Shown here: positions 7,014 through 15,311 of the stretch, piece after piece | Layout of the letters: each line of letters starts with the position of its first letter | How positions within the stretch are numbered: position 1 is the stretch's first letter | NCBI GenBank assembly: GCA_945861535.1 | Contig: CAMAUZ010000010.1 | Span: 55,771 to 119,770 of the forward strand | DNA from: Akkermansia muciniphila | GTDB taxonomy: Bacteria > Verrucomicrobiota > Verrucomicrobiia > Limisphaerales > BJHT01 | Reading direction: 5' to 3' | DNA: 64,000 nt | The notes under the pieces: model-generated | What the model saw: only the letters and a program-made list of their open reading frames with translations | The model's database searches: none | What the model was told of the DNA's origin: nothing | Program-made: the position numbers and the translations under genes

Positions 7014-8198
7014 GTGAACCATCCGCCTAACAACACCAAACGCAGCATCGGCTGGATGGGCATCCATCGCGGGCACAAGGCGCGGCCCGCCGAGTGGCTG
7101 GCGGAGCAGTTCATCTACCTCGTTTCGCTGACGGCGATCCTGATGGTGATCCTCATCTTCGTGTTCGTCGCGCGGGAAGCGCTCCCCGTGGTCTTCGGCC
7201 GGATGAACAGTGCCGCCGCGCGTCCGACGATTCCCGCCACGGAGATGGGGATACTGAAACCCGACGAATTGCGGGACTACTTGGGACTGACTCCGGCCGA
7301 GTTCAAGCGGATGGACAAGGAAGCCTTGCAGGCGCTCATGGAAGTGCGGGAGGAGGAGGCGAAGGAAGCGCCCAAGGACAAGGACGCCACGGTCAACACG
7401 ACGGAATGGCGCTATCTCTTCGGCGCGCATCAATGGTCCGACAGCCGCCCGGAGGATCGCTACGTCTGGCAACCCATCGGGCGCATCCACAAATACAATC
7501 TCATTCCGCTCATCATCGGCAGCCTCAAGACCACGCTGGTCGCATTGCTTTTCAGCGTGCCGCTCGCGCTGGCCGCCGCGCTGTATGTTTCGCAGCTCGC
7601 CTCCCCGACGCTGAAGGAATGGCTGAAGCCGGCGATTGAACTGCTGTCCGGGGTGCCGTCAGTGGTGCTCGGCTTCTTCGGGCTGATCGTGATGGCGTCG
7701 TTTTTGCAGCATGTCTTCGGCTACCAATCGCGGCTGAACGCCTTTGTCGCCGGCATCGCGCTCGGGCTGTCGGTGATTCCCGTCGTGTTCTCGATCGCCG
7801 AGGACGCGCTGACCAGCGTGCCGGGGAGTTACACCCAGGCGGCGCTGGCGCTGGGTGCTTCGCGCTGGCAGACCGCCTGGCAGATCGTGCTGCCCGCCGC
7901 CGCGCCGGGCGTATTTGCGGCCGTGGTGCTGGGCTTCGGGCGCGCGATTGGCGAGACGATGGTCGTGCTGATGGCCAGCGGCAACGCGAGCATCGTTTCA
8001 TGGAGCTTGTTTGACTCGACGCGCTCGATCACCGCGACCATCGCGGCGGAACTGGCTGAAGCGGTTTTCGGCGGACACCATTACCGCATGCTCTTCCTCA
8101 TCGGCGCGATGCTCTTCATTGTGACCTTCCTCACGAATCTCGCGGGCGACCTCATCATGCACAAACTCAAGGGGCGGCTGGAGGGGAAGGCGCAATGA
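7014..8198 (+). CDS. pstC: phosphate ABC transporter permease PstC
   Basis: 394 residues from a GTG at 7014. The open frame reaches back to 6885, but those codons run through hairpin repeats; an ATG at 7056 is also possible. A first membrane helix (LVSLTAILMVILIFVFVA) is followed by an unusually long extracytoplasmic insert of roughly 100 residues, then five more helices. The cytoplasmic coupling loop GASRWQTAWQIVLPAAAPG, near residue 280, is the EAA motif that docks with PstB. E. coli PstC is about 320 residues, so the insert explains the extra length. Together with PstA it forms the high-affinity phosphate channel. Confidence 0.92.
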   Translation: MNHPPNNTKRSIGWMGIHRGHKARPAEWLAEQFIYLVSLTAILMVILIFVFVAREALPVVFGRMNSAAARPTIPATEMGILKPDELRDYLGLTPAEFKRMDKEALQALMEVREEEAKEAPKDKDATVNTTEWRYLFGAHQWSDSRPEDRYVWQPIGRIHKYNLIPLIIGSLKTTLVALLFSVPLALAAALYVSQLASPTLKEWLKPAIELLSGVPSVVLGFFGLIVMASFLQHVFGYQSRLNAFVAGIALGLSVIPVVFSIAEDALTSVPGSYTQAALALGASRWQTAWQIVLPAAAPGVFAAVVLGFGRAIGETMVVLMASGNASIVSWSLFDSTRSITATIAAELAEAVFGGHHYRMLFLIGAMLFIVTFLTNLAGDLIMHKLKGRLEGKAQ

Positions 8199-8201
8199 CA
8201 A

Positions 8202-8480
8202 AGCTCAAAGCTCAAAGTTCAAAGCTCAAGGGAAGGGGCAAGGGCCAAGCTCCACGACTTGGGAATTGCCGCGATGCCGAAAGCCGCAACGAAGCTGGCA
8301 CGCGCCCCACGCTTGGAGCGCGACGTTTACGCCGCTTCAGCATGGCGGGGAACTGGACATCCGATCAGCTCACTGCGGCCGCCCGCCAACGGGGCCTGAA
8401 GGCCGCGCTCCAGGGTCGGATTGGCCCTTGCCCCTTGGTCCTTCCCTTGAGCTTTGAGCTTTAACCTTTGAGCTTTTCCC
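8202..8480. repeat. nested mirror element between pstC and pstA
   Basis: The left arm is a run of CAAAGCTCAAAGTT-like words followed by AAGGGGCAAGGGCCAAG. The right arm mirrors it with CCTTGGTCC and TTGAGCTTTGAGCTTT. Inside lies a smaller element from GGAGCGCGACGTTTACGCCG to CCTGAAGGCCGCGCTCC (about 8315-8411). Its two arms come from two different hairpin types. The right end touches the pstA start codon. The family recurs at 63165-63355, with a half copy at 37200-37235. Confidence 0.85.
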
Positions 8481-8482
8481 CG

Positions 8483-9433
8483 ATGCCCGCCGCCGCTCCA
8501 CCCAACGCCCGCCGCGATTTCACCACGCGCGGTTTCGACTTCGCGTCGTTCGCCTTCACCAGCCTCACCGGGCTGGCGACGCTCTTCATTCTCGCGATCC
8601 TCGTCATCATCATCGGCAACGTGGTCTGGCACGGTTGGAGCACGTTCTCGTGGCGGTTCCTGACGAGCAGCGCGGATCAGGACATGTTTGATGTCAACAA
8701 GGCGGGTATCCTCCCGATGCTCATCGGCACCACGCTGCGGGTGTTGATGATGACCGTGTTCGTCGTGCCCATTGGCGTCATCACGGCGGTCTATCTCACC
8801 GAATACGCGCATTCGACTGCGCTCACCACGCGCATCATCCGCGGCGCGGTGAACAATCTCGCGGGTGTGCCCTCGATTGTTTTCGGTCTGTTCGGACTTG
8901 GCTTCTTCATCAGCTTCCTCGGCGGCGCGCTGGATGCCGGGGCGACGGAACCGCACTGGGGAAAACCCGCCATTCTCTGGGCTTCGCTCACGCTGGCGGT
9001 CATGACGTTGCCGTTGGTCATCGTGGCCACGGAGGAATCGCTGCGCGCCATCACGCCCGGTTTGCGTGAGGCGAGTCTCGCGCTCGGAGCCACGAAGCTG
9101 GAGACCATCATCAAGATCGTCCTGCCCGAGGCGCTGCCGGGCATTCTCACCGGCGGCATCCTCGCCGTCGGCCGTGCGGGCGGGGAGGTCGCGCCGATCC
9201 TGTTCACGGGCGCGGCGTATTACATGCGCGACCTGCCGCACTCGCTCACGGACCAGTTCATGGACCTGGGCTATCACGTCTTCATCCTCAGCACGCAATC
9301 GCCGGACATCGAGAAGACCCGGCCCATCCTGTTCGCGACCGTGCTAGCTTTGCTGCTGCTGACGTTGTCGCTCAACATCATCGCCGTCATCGTGCGCGCC
9401 AAGGTGCGCCGCCGGATGCGCGCCGGACATTGA
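8483..9433 (+). CDS. pstA: phosphate ABC transporter permease PstA
   Basis: 316 residues from ATG 8483. A TTG at 8468 would start inside the flanking repeat (TTGAGCTTTT), so the ATG is preferred, though no ribosome-binding site remains upstream. Six membrane helices are visible. The EAA loop GATKLETIIKIVLPEALPG lies near residues 198-216, followed by GRAGGEVAPILFTGAA, a PstA hallmark. The length is normal for the family (about 280-300 residues). It pairs with PstC and is driven by PstB, encoded 151 bp downstream. A 280 bp repeat separates it from pstC. Confidence 0.95.
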   Translation: MPAAAPPNARRDFTTRGFDFASFAFTSLTGLATLFILAILVIIIGNVVWHGWSTFSWRFLTSSADQDMFDVNKAGILPMLIGTTLRVLMMTVFVVPIGVITAVYLTEYAHSTALTTRIIRGAVNNLAGVPSIVFGLFGLGFFISFLGGALDAGATEPHWGKPAILWASLTLAVMTLPLVIVATEESLRAITPGLREASLALGATKLETIIKIVLPEALPGILTGGILAVGRAGGEVAPILFTGAAYYMRDLPHSLTDQFMDLGYHVFILSTQSPDIEKTRPILFATVLALLLLTLSLNIIAVIVRAKVRRRMRAGH

Positions 9434-9465
9434 TGAACATGACCGCTGATACCCGGCCGATGTGT

Positions 9466-9527
9466 CCCGCGGATTCAGGGCGACCGCAGACGGGAAATCC
9501 CATCGGTGACCGCCTTGAATCTGCGGG
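9466..9527. repeat. short mirror repeat between pstA and pstB
   Basis: Arms CCCGCGGATTCAGGGCG and CGCCTTGAATCTGCGGG flank a centre (GACGGGAAATCCCATC) that is itself palindromic. It lies in the 151 bp pstA-pstB gap and could form a stem in the pst transcript. Confidence 0.7.
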
Positions 9528-9584
9528 CGACTTTTTCTTCCCCAACGATCCCTCCCGCCCCTGCGGGATAATCCCCCACCTGAC

Positions 9585-10400
9585 ATGGCTGCCTTTAATT
9601 CCTCCCAAGTAACGCTCAACACCAATCAGCCCGCGACCGGTTCTGGCGCGCCGCTCATCGCGACCGAGCAGGTCAATCTCCACTACGGCACCTCGCACGC
9701 GCTCAAGGGCATCTCGCTCACGCTGGGCGAGCGGCTGGTCACGGCGTTCATCGGGCCGTCGGGCTGTGGCAAATCCACGTTCCTGCGGTGCATCAACCGG
9801 ATGAACGATCTCATCGACTCGGTGCGCATCACCGGCTCGCTCAAGATCGGCGGGCACGACATTTACAGCGCCGATGTGGATGTGATCGAGCTGCGCAAAC
9901 GCATCGGCATGGTGTTCCAGCGCTCTAATCCCTTTCCCAAATCCATCTACGACAACATCACTTACGGCCTCAAGCTGCACGGCATGAAGGCCAAGTCCGA
10001 CCTCGATGCCGCCGTCGAGCAGAGCCTCCGCGGCGCGGCGTTGTGGGAGGAAGTGAAGGACCGCCTGCACACCAGCGCGCTCGGCCTCTCGGGCGGCCAG
10101 CAGCAACGCCTGTGCATTGCGCGCGCCATCGCCATCAAGCCCGAGATTCTGCTGATGGACGAGCCGGCCAGCGCGCTGGACCCGATCGCCACGTCGAAGA
10201 TCGAGGAGCTGATCATCGAGTTGAAGCGCGAGTTCACCATCGTCATCGTCACGCACAACATGCAACAGGCCGCGCGCATCTCGGACCAGACGGCGTTTTT
10301 CTATCTCGGCGAATTGATTGAGTTCGACAGCACACAGAAAATTTTTACCAATCCCGGCAAGAAACAGACCGAAGACTACGTGACCGGGCGGTTCGGGTAG
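9585..10400 (+). CDS. pstB: phosphate ABC transporter ATPase PstB
   Basis: 271 residues. Walker [10 protein letters not shown] is at 57-65. The PstB-specific [11 protein letters not shown] follows it. The Q-loop ([17 protein letters not shown]), the signature LSGGQQQRL near residue 168, Walker B ([12 protein letters not shown]) and the switch histidine (VTHNMQQA) are all present. It hydrolyses ATP to drive phosphate import through PstC and PstA, and in E. coli-like systems relays phosphate status with PhoU to the PhoR kinase. The sequence looks fully functional. A composite repeat of about 340 bp separates it from phoU. Confidence 0.97.
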   Translation: MAAFNSSQVTLNTNQPATGSGAPLIATEQVNLHYGTSHALKGISLTLGERLVTAFIGPSGCGKSTFLRCINRMNDLIDSVRITGSLKIGGHDIYSADVDVIELRKRIGMVFQRSNPFPKSIYDNITYGLKLHGMKAKSDLDAAVEQSLRGAALWEEVKDRLHTSALGLSGGQQQRLCIARAIAIKPEILLMDEPASALDPIATSKIEELIIELKREFTIVIVTHNMQQAARISDQTAFFYLGELIEFDSTQKIFTNPGKKQTEDYVTGRFG

Positions 10401-10430
10401 GGCGTAGCCATTCGGTCGGGAAGCAAACAT

Positions 10431-10768
10431 TGACCACAGCGACACGATGAACACAGAGAAGACAAAGCTTGGGAAGGCCAGTTCCGAGTCATTCGATGAT
10501 GAACAATGGGAACGGGTACGGGCATTTGACTTTCTCTGCACTACAACTCTGCAGAATCCTTGCGTGCCACGAGGATTTCTCCCGGAGCGCGGGCGTCCCG
10601 CCCGCAGCGGCTGCGCACTCGCGAGGGTGCAACAAATTTCCAACGCTCTGGCTCCGATGCCGCCGCTGCGGCCGGGACGGCCGCGCTCCGCTTCGGTTGC
10701 GGCTCCGCCGCGCTGTGTTCATCGTGTGCCTGTGGTTTACTCGGCGGTTTCGACGCGTAGTTACGGCT
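10431..10768. repeat. composite mirror element between pstB and phoU
   Basis: Outer arms ACCACAGCGACACGATGAAC and GTTCATCGTGTGCCTGTGGT are mirror images. The inner unit runs from GGAGCGCGGGCGTCCCGCC to CGGCCGGGACGGCCGCGCTCC, and a TAGTTACGG motif follows near the right end. It is related to the elements at 6062-6279 and 53646-54068. It fills nearly the whole 396 bp gap; no gene is visible there. Confidence 0.8.
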
Positions 10769-10796
10769 GAGATTTTTTGACAGAACCCTTCCCATT

Positions 10797-11444
10797 ATGA
10801 CCCTGCAATTTAACGACAATGTCGTCGCGCTGAAGGAACTGCTCCTCTCCATGGGCAGCCGCGCCGAGACGATGGTGACCAAGTCCATTGATGCCTTGGT
10901 GCAGCGCAACGAAGCCCTGGCGCGCGAGGCCATCGCCGACGACGAGGTGCTGGACGGCCTGGAGAAGCAGGTGGACGAGCGGGCCATCTTTCTGCTGTCC
11001 CAGGCCCCGCTGGCCACCGACCTGCGGCTGATCACCGCCGCGATGAAGATTTCTCAGAATCTCGAACGCGTCGGCGACGAGGCGACCTCCGTCGCGCGCC
11101 GGGCGATTGATCTGAACCAGGAGCCGCAGCTCAAGCCGTACGTGGACATCCCGCGCATGGCCGCCATTGCGCTGGAGATGCTCCGGGATTCGCTGGACGC
11201 GTTCGTGAATCGCAACACCGCGAAGGCCCGCGCCGTGATCCCGCGCGACAAAGAGGTGGACCAGATCCACAAGCAGCTCCAACGCGAACTGGTCAGCTTC
11301 ATGATCGAAAGCCCCGCCACCATCACGCGGTGCCTGCACTTGATGACCATCTCCAAGCGCCTCGAACGCATCGCCGATCACGCCACGAACATCGCCGAGG
11401 AGGTGGTGTACATCTACGAGGCGCAGGACATCAGGCATACGTGA
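10797..11444 (+). CDS. phoU: phosphate-signalling protein PhoU
   Basis: 215 residues, the normal PhoU length, built from two copies of the PhoU helical domain (about residues 20-100 and 125-205). Each carries the metal-binding E-x-x-x-D signature: NLERVGDEATSVA in the first and RLERIADHATNIAE in the second. PhoU inhibits phosphate uptake and keeps the PhoR/PhoB system off when phosphate is plentiful. It lies downstream of pstB, as in most pst operons, and probably shares its transcript despite the repeat between them. Confidence 0.96.
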   Translation: MTLQFNDNVVALKELLLSMGSRAETMVTKSIDALVQRNEALAREAIADDEVLDGLEKQVDERAIFLLSQAPLATDLRLITAAMKISQNLERVGDEATSVARRAIDLNQEPQLKPYVDIPRMAAIALEMLRDSLDAFVNRNTAKARAVIPRDKEVDQIHKQLQRELVSFMIESPATITRCLHLMTISKRLERIADHATNIAEEVVYIYEAQDIRHT

Positions 11445-11464
11445 GGCGCGGGGATCGCCGATGA

Positions 11465-11650
11465 TGTGGGGCAGGCATCCTTGCCTGCCGGTTCGGGCGG
11501 CATCCTTGCCGCCCGTTCCTCGCGGCGGCACGGCAGGGCCGGGAACACGGGGCAGGGATGCCCCGCGAACCGGCAGGCAAGGACGCCTGCCCCACACCCG
11601 CGGAGCGCGCTGCTGCGGTTGGTCTGCGACACAGCCGCGCTCCGGGAGCG
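11465..11650. repeat. two adjacent mirror repeats after phoU
   Basis: At 11465-11598 the arms TGTGGGGCAGGCATCCTTGC and GCAAGGACGCCTGCCCCACA enclose GGCGGCAAGGATGCCGCC-type hairpins. At about 11601-11648 a small unit runs GGAGCGCGCTGC to CACAGCCGCGCTCC, a minimal member of the GGAGCGCGG family. They lie between the convergent phoU and olsA genes and might act as bidirectional terminators, though no U-tract is evident. Confidence 0.75.
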
Positions 11651-11717
11651 GTCGAATGTTCCGACGGCTTTCCTTTTTCAGCGTCAGGGTTCAATTGGGT
11701 GAACCCCGCACTTCTTC

Positions 11718-12551
11718 TCAACCTTCCACTTGGTCCCCCGTTGCTTCCTCCACGCCCTTCGCGTGCGATTCAACTTCCGCCCTTCCATTCGCCACCGCCC
11801 CATGCCGCTTTGCCAGCCGGCTCACCTCCGCGTGCAGTTGCAACGCGAGCTGTTTGCGGTCGTCACCGCTCGGCACCGTCGGCCCGAAGGCGACCACGGC
11901 CACGATCTTTTCCAGCGAGAGCAGATTGAGAAAATGCGGGCCGAAGACCATGTCGCGCCAGTAACACACTTCGTCCGCCGCGGAGCCGCCGGGCACATGG
12001 TAGCCGATCCAGGCCGCGCTGACCGGCCAACCGCGGGCGACTGCCGGTTCGAGCAGCGCGGGACGAAACGGCAGCACGCGATCGCCGCCCGTGCTGGTGC
12101 CTTCGGGAAAAATGCACAGCAGCGTCCGCTGGCGCGCGACGGCCTCCAGACCTTCGTTCACCGACACGACATCCGCCTTGCGACTGCGGTCCACGTAGAT
12201 CGTCCCCGCGCAACGCGTGAGCCAGCCGATCACCGGCCAGTCCCGCACCTCCGCCTTGGAGACAAATACCGTGGGACTCGCCGCCGCCAGCACCGGGATG
12301 TCCACGTAGCCGAGATGATTGGCCACCAACAATCCGTCCGCGGGTGGCTCGCCGATGACGGTGACCTCGACGCACAACACCCGGAGAAACCGCCGCCCCC
12401 ACCGCTGCGACCAGCGCGCCCGCCGCTGATAGTCGAAACCTTTTTCCCGCGGCCAGATCACCAGGAAATGCTCGCCGATTGCGCCGGCGGCGACCGCGAA
12501 AAACGCCGTCAGCCGGAAGCCCACCCGCAGCGGATGTCGCAGCCACCGCAT
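11718..12551 (-). CDS. olsA: PlsC-type acyltransferase, probable lyso-ornithine lipid acyltransferase OlsA
   Basis: 277 residues. The acyltransferase motif H-x4-D is present as NHLGYVD (H79, D84), with the second motif FPEGTS at 148-153. An N-terminal hydrophobic segment (AFFAVAAGAIGEHFLVIW) suggests membrane association. The gene directly follows an OlsB-like gene with a one-base overlap (TGATG), the usual olsBA arrangement. OlsA transfers an acyl chain to lyso-ornithine lipid. A general lyso-phosphatidate acyltransferase is the alternative, but the coupling to olsB and the upstream PhoB-like box favour ornithine-lipid synthesis. The product would replace phospholipids when phosphate is scarce. 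Confidence 0.8.
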   Translation of the reverse strand: MRWLRHPLRVGFRLTAFFAVAAGAIGEHFLVIWPREKGFDYQRRARWSQRWGRRFLRVLCVEVTVIGEPPADGLLVANHLGYVDIPVLAAASPTVFVSKAEVRDWPVIGWLTRCAGTIYVDRSRKADVVSVNEGLEAVARQRTLLCIFPEGTSTGGDRVLPFRPALLEPAVARGWPVSAAWIGYHVPGGSAADEVCYWRDMVFGPHFLNLLSLEKIVAVVAFGPTVPSGDDRKQLALQLHAEVSRLAKRHGAVANGRAEVESHAKGVEEATGDQVEG

Positions 12552-13318
12552 CAGCTGAGATAGCGGCGGACCGTCGCCTCGGGCAGCGTCCGCAGATCGA
12601 GGAAGGTCAGGAAGTCGATCGTCTTGAACTCGCGATCAATCGCCGGCGGACCGCAGATGCTCGCGCCGAGCGAGAGATACGCGGCGAGCAGCTTCGGGAC
12701 TTTCGGTGCTTTTTCCAAAGTCTGGTCCAGCGCGCAAGCCCACGCCGGGATGGGGTTAACCTGCCACGCGGGCGGCGCAAGATGCCGCGTCCGCAGCGCC
12801 GCATACATCGCCGCGCCGACGGCCGGATCCTGCGAGGTCACCGAGCTGCAGCCCATCACACAACTCACGCCTGCCGCGCGCGCGAAATCCGAGATGCCTT
12901 TCCACAACATGCCCAGGACGGCGAGATTGCGGTGCTCCTGGTGAACGCACGCGCGGCCCAGCTCAAGAATCTCGCCGCGCATCGGCTCCAGCGGCATCAG
13001 GTCAAATTCCTGTCCGCTGTAATACCCGCGATGCGCCGCCGCCTTCGCCCCGGTCTGCATCCGATACGTCCCGACTACCTCGCCCGAGCGCACGTCCTCG
13101 ACCAGCAGATGATCGCAGATTTCATCAAAGGGATCGGCGTCCAGACAGGTGGCAAAGGACTGCTCCAGCCCCTCGTTCAACTCCAGATTGAACACGAGGA
13201 AGCGCAACGTCTGCGCGGCCCGCACATCCGCCGCGCTGGCCGCGAGCCGGAGCCGGTACGGACTGTCTCCGCGCCCTCGCGCGAGCACCCGGTCGCCCAC
13301 CTTGGTCAATGCTTGCAT
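12551..13318 (-). CDS. olsB: ornithine-acyl[acyl carrier protein] N-acyltransferase OlsB
   Basis: 255 residues with the acyl-ornithine/hemolysin-like GNAT pattern. Recognisable blocks are QTLRFLVFNLELNEGL, DPFDEICDHLLVEDV, VVGTYRMQTG, YSGQEFDLMPL and ELGRACVHQEHRN. These match the conserved core of OlsB and related N-acyltransferases, which join a 3-hydroxy-acyl group to ornithine in the first step of ornithine-lipid synthesis. olsA follows with stop and start overlapping. A consensus-like promoter and a PhoB-like box lie 90-146 bp upstream, in keeping with the phosphate-starvation induction known for olsBA in other bacteria. Confidence 0.85.
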   Translation of the reverse strand: MQALTKVGDRVLARGRGDSPYRLRLAASAADVRAAQTLRFLVFNLELNEGLEQSFATCLDADPFDEICDHLLVEDVRSGEVVGTYRMQTGAKAAAHRGYYSGQEFDLMPLEPMRGEILELGRACVHQEHRNLAVLGMLWKGISDFARAAGVSCVMGCSSVTSQDPAVGAAMYAALRTRHLAPPAWQVNPIPAWACALDQTLEKAPKVPKLLAAYLSLGASICGPPAIDREFKTIDFLTFLDLRTLPEATVRRYLS

Positions 13319-13407
13319 GAATTTACCGACGCTGGCTTACCCGCTGGCTGAAGGGTTGGCGGCCTAATTCCGCACCCATTCTGCCGCACCCAAAGGAATG
13401 CGGGCCT

Positions 13408-13464
13408 ATCGTTCGCAATCCGCCCGTGAGTGTCAAACCCGCGCTGGTGACACTGACGTGACGA
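13408..13464 (-). promoter_or_regulatory. candidate PhoB box and sigma-70 promoter for olsBA
   Basis: Minus strand: TCGTCAC, spacer GTCA, GTGTCAC (13464-13447), the 7-4-7 PhoB-box layout. Ten bases further on is TTGACA (13436-13431), then 17 bases, then AACGAT (13413-13408) as a plausible -10. This module points at olsB, whose start is 90 bp away. Confidence 0.6.
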
Positions 13465-13471
13465 ACCGCAC

Positions 13472-13606
13472 CGCGCACGGCCCCGGTACCGCACGCGTCT
13501 CGCCTGCGAGTTCGGGCGGCGTCTCGCCGCCCGGACCGATTGCCGGGGCGAGGACGCCCCGCAACTCGCAGCCGAGGACGGCTGCGGTACCGGGGGCCGT
13601 GCGCGG
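13472..13606. repeat. mirror repeat between olsB and the receiver gene
   Basis: Arms GCACGGCCCCGGTACCGCA and TGCGGTACCGGGGGCCGTGC. The interior holds a second arm pair on CTGCGAGTTC/CAACTCGCAG and hairpins GGCGGCGTCTCGCCGCC and GGGGCGAGGACGCCCC. It has the same nested design as the other elements but an independent sequence. Confidence 0.75.
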
Positions 13607-13732
13607 ATGCGCTCGGCGTTGCGTTGGATTCGTTCGCACTCTCGCCGGCCGGCCCGGACACGCGAACGTTTCCCGACCGTCACCGCGCTGCCGTTGCTGT
13701 TCCGCCCGCGCGGGCGCTAACCTCATGGCATC

Positions 13733-14170
13733 ATGCAACGCATTTTGGTGGTGGATGACGAACCGGACCTCGTGGAGTTGCTTTCGTTCAATCTTCGCGC
13801 AGCCGGCTACCATGTGATCTCGGCCACGGACGGGCTTGGGGCTTTGGAACAGGCGCAACGGCAGCAGCCGGATTTGATCCTGCTCGACCTCATGCTGCCG
13901 GAGCTGGATGGCATCTCGGTCTGCGAGATTCTGCGGGGGCATCCGGCCACGGCCACGATCCCAATCATCATGCTTACGGCTTGGAGTTCTGCACTGAGCC
14001 GCCAGCTCGGCCTCGCCGCGGGTGCCAGAGAGTATCTCACCAAACCCTTCGTCACCGCCGACGTCATTGGCCGCGTGAAGTCCCTGCTCGGCACCACCGC
14101 CACCGCTGCCGCCGCACGACCGCATCCCGACGCAGTGACGCCACGCACCCGCCCGCCGCGCGGATCGTAA
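13733..14170 (+). CDS. stand-alone response regulator receiver domain with short tail
   Basis: 145 residues, with one CheY-like receiver in residues 1-120 and a short disordered Ala/Pro/Arg tail instead of an output domain. D8-D9, D52 (LLDLMLPE), T82 (IIMLTAW) and K104 (EYLTKPF) are intact. It is much like the receiver of PhoB encoded 58 bp downstream, suggesting duplication of phoB followed by loss of the DNA-binding domain. The two are probably co-transcribed. A role in tuning PhoR-PhoB phosphotransfer is plausible but unproven. Confidence 0.88.
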   Translation: MQRILVVDDEPDLVELLSFNLRAAGYHVISATDGLGALEQAQRQQPDLILLDLMLPELDGISVCEILRGHPATATIPIIMLTAWSSALSRQLGLAAGAREYLTKPFVTADVIGRVKSLLGTTATAAAARPHPDAVTPRTRPPRGS

Positions 14171-14228
14171 CCAGATTGTCACTCCGCCCGCATTGCCCCC
14201 GCCGCCCGCCTGATGCTAAGACTGTCGC

Positions 14229-14915
14229 ATGGTGAAGCAAAAAATCCTCGTTGTGGACGACGAACCCGATGTGGTCGAACTCGTCGTATTCAACCTCAAG
14301 GCCGCCGGGTTCGTGGTCGTCACCGCCGAGGACGGACGCGAGGCGCTGCAAACGACCAAGACCGCGCGGCCGGATTTGATCGTGCTCGACGTAATGCTCC
14401 CGGAACTGGATGGCTTGGAGGTCTGCAAGCTCCTACGGCGCGATGCGGCGACCGCCGCCGTGCCCATCATCATGCTCACCGCCAAGGCCGAGGAGGTGGA
14501 CCGCGTACTCGGCCTCGAACTCGGCGCCGATGATTACCTCACCAAACCGTTCAGCCCGCGCGAACTCGTGCTGCGCGTCAAAGGCCTGCTGCGCCGTGGC
14601 GCGGCCACGGAACCCAAGCTCGACTCGATCCACATTGGCGAACTCCACATCAACCAGCCCAAGCATCAGGTCACCATTTCCGGCAAGCCGGTCGAACTGA
14701 CCGCCACGGAATTCAAACTGCTCACCACGCTCGCCGAGCGCCGCGGGCGGGTGCAATCGCGCGAGACACTGCTCCGCGACGTCTGGGGTTACGAAAGCCT
14801 GATCGACACCCGCACCGTGGACACCCACATGCGACGGCTCCGCGACAAAATCGGCACGGCCGCCCGCTTCCTCGACACCGTCCGCGGCGTCGGCTACCGC
14901 TTCTTCGAGGAATGA
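14229..14915 (+). CDS. phoB: PhoB-type response regulator (OmpR/PhoB family)
   Basis: 228 residues, the length of PhoB. The N-terminal receiver has D10-D11, phospho-acceptor D54, T84 and K106. The C-terminal winged-helix domain begins near residue 130 and contains the recognition stretch RGRVQSRETLLRDVWGY and the wing RTVDTHMRRLRDKIG. It should bind 11 bp-period direct repeats like those at 1460, 5137, 6806 and 13447. A single half-site TTGTCAC lies at 14176. No histidine kinase follows, unlike most phoBR operons; the next gene is a tRNA. Confidence 0.9.
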   Translation: MVKQKILVVDDEPDVVELVVFNLKAAGFVVVTAEDGREALQTTKTARPDLIVLDVMLPELDGLEVCKLLRRDAATAAVPIIMLTAKAEEVDRVLGLELGADDYLTKPFSPRELVLRVKGLLRRGAATEPKLDSIHIGELHINQPKHQVTISGKPVELTATEFKLLTTLAERRGRVQSRETLLRDVWGYESLIDTRTVDTHMRRLRDKIGTAARFLDTVRGVGYRFFEE

Positions 14916-15166
14916 GCCACTGAGCCAGTGTGAAACACCGATGGTCGCGGTGCCAGTTGTCTGCGCTGGGTTCGGGACGGTGGCAGCGGCGCAAGCTGGC
15001 GGCTTGGCCCAAGGATGTGGCCGCGCGCACGCCGCTCCCGAAGCTGCGGGCGCGAACTCCTCGCACTGCCCACGCGCATTTCCAGACGGCAACCGGAGAT
15101 AATTCGCGCGCGGACGAGAAACCCCTTGCGCCGGTCGCGGTCAGGCGTTCTTATAGCCCCGTGGTT

Positions 15167-15251
15167 GGGCTTATGGTGGAATTGGCAGACACGCTACTTT
15201 GAGGTGGTAGTGCCGAAAGGTGTACAGGTTCAAGTCCTGTTAAGCCCACCA
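15167..15251 (+). tRNA. tRNA-Leu(GAG)
   Basis: 85 nt, including an encoded CCA end. The acceptor stem GGGCTTA pairs with TAAGCCC. The D arm has the class II GGTGGAATTGGCAGAC pattern. The anticodon stem CTACT/GGTAG encloses the loop TTGAGGT, with anticodon GAG at 15201-15203 reading CUC/CUU leucine codons. A variable arm (TGCCGAAAGGTGTA) and the T arm CAGGTTCAAGTCCTG complete a standard tRNA-Leu. Confidence 0.97.
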
Positions 15252-15311
15252 ATTCAAAATTCCTTCGTCGCCACGCTCGATTTCCAATCTTCCCCTTCCC
15301 GCTTTCCCCTC

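Noticed and set aside
6079..7017. 312-codon plus-strand frame across the pstS region
   Set aside because: It reads repeat arms and the wrong frame of the pstS remnant; the real remnant is in the next frame.
14176..14182. TTGTCAC upstream of phoB
   Set aside because: Single half-site without an 11 bp partner; autoregulation is possible but not supported.
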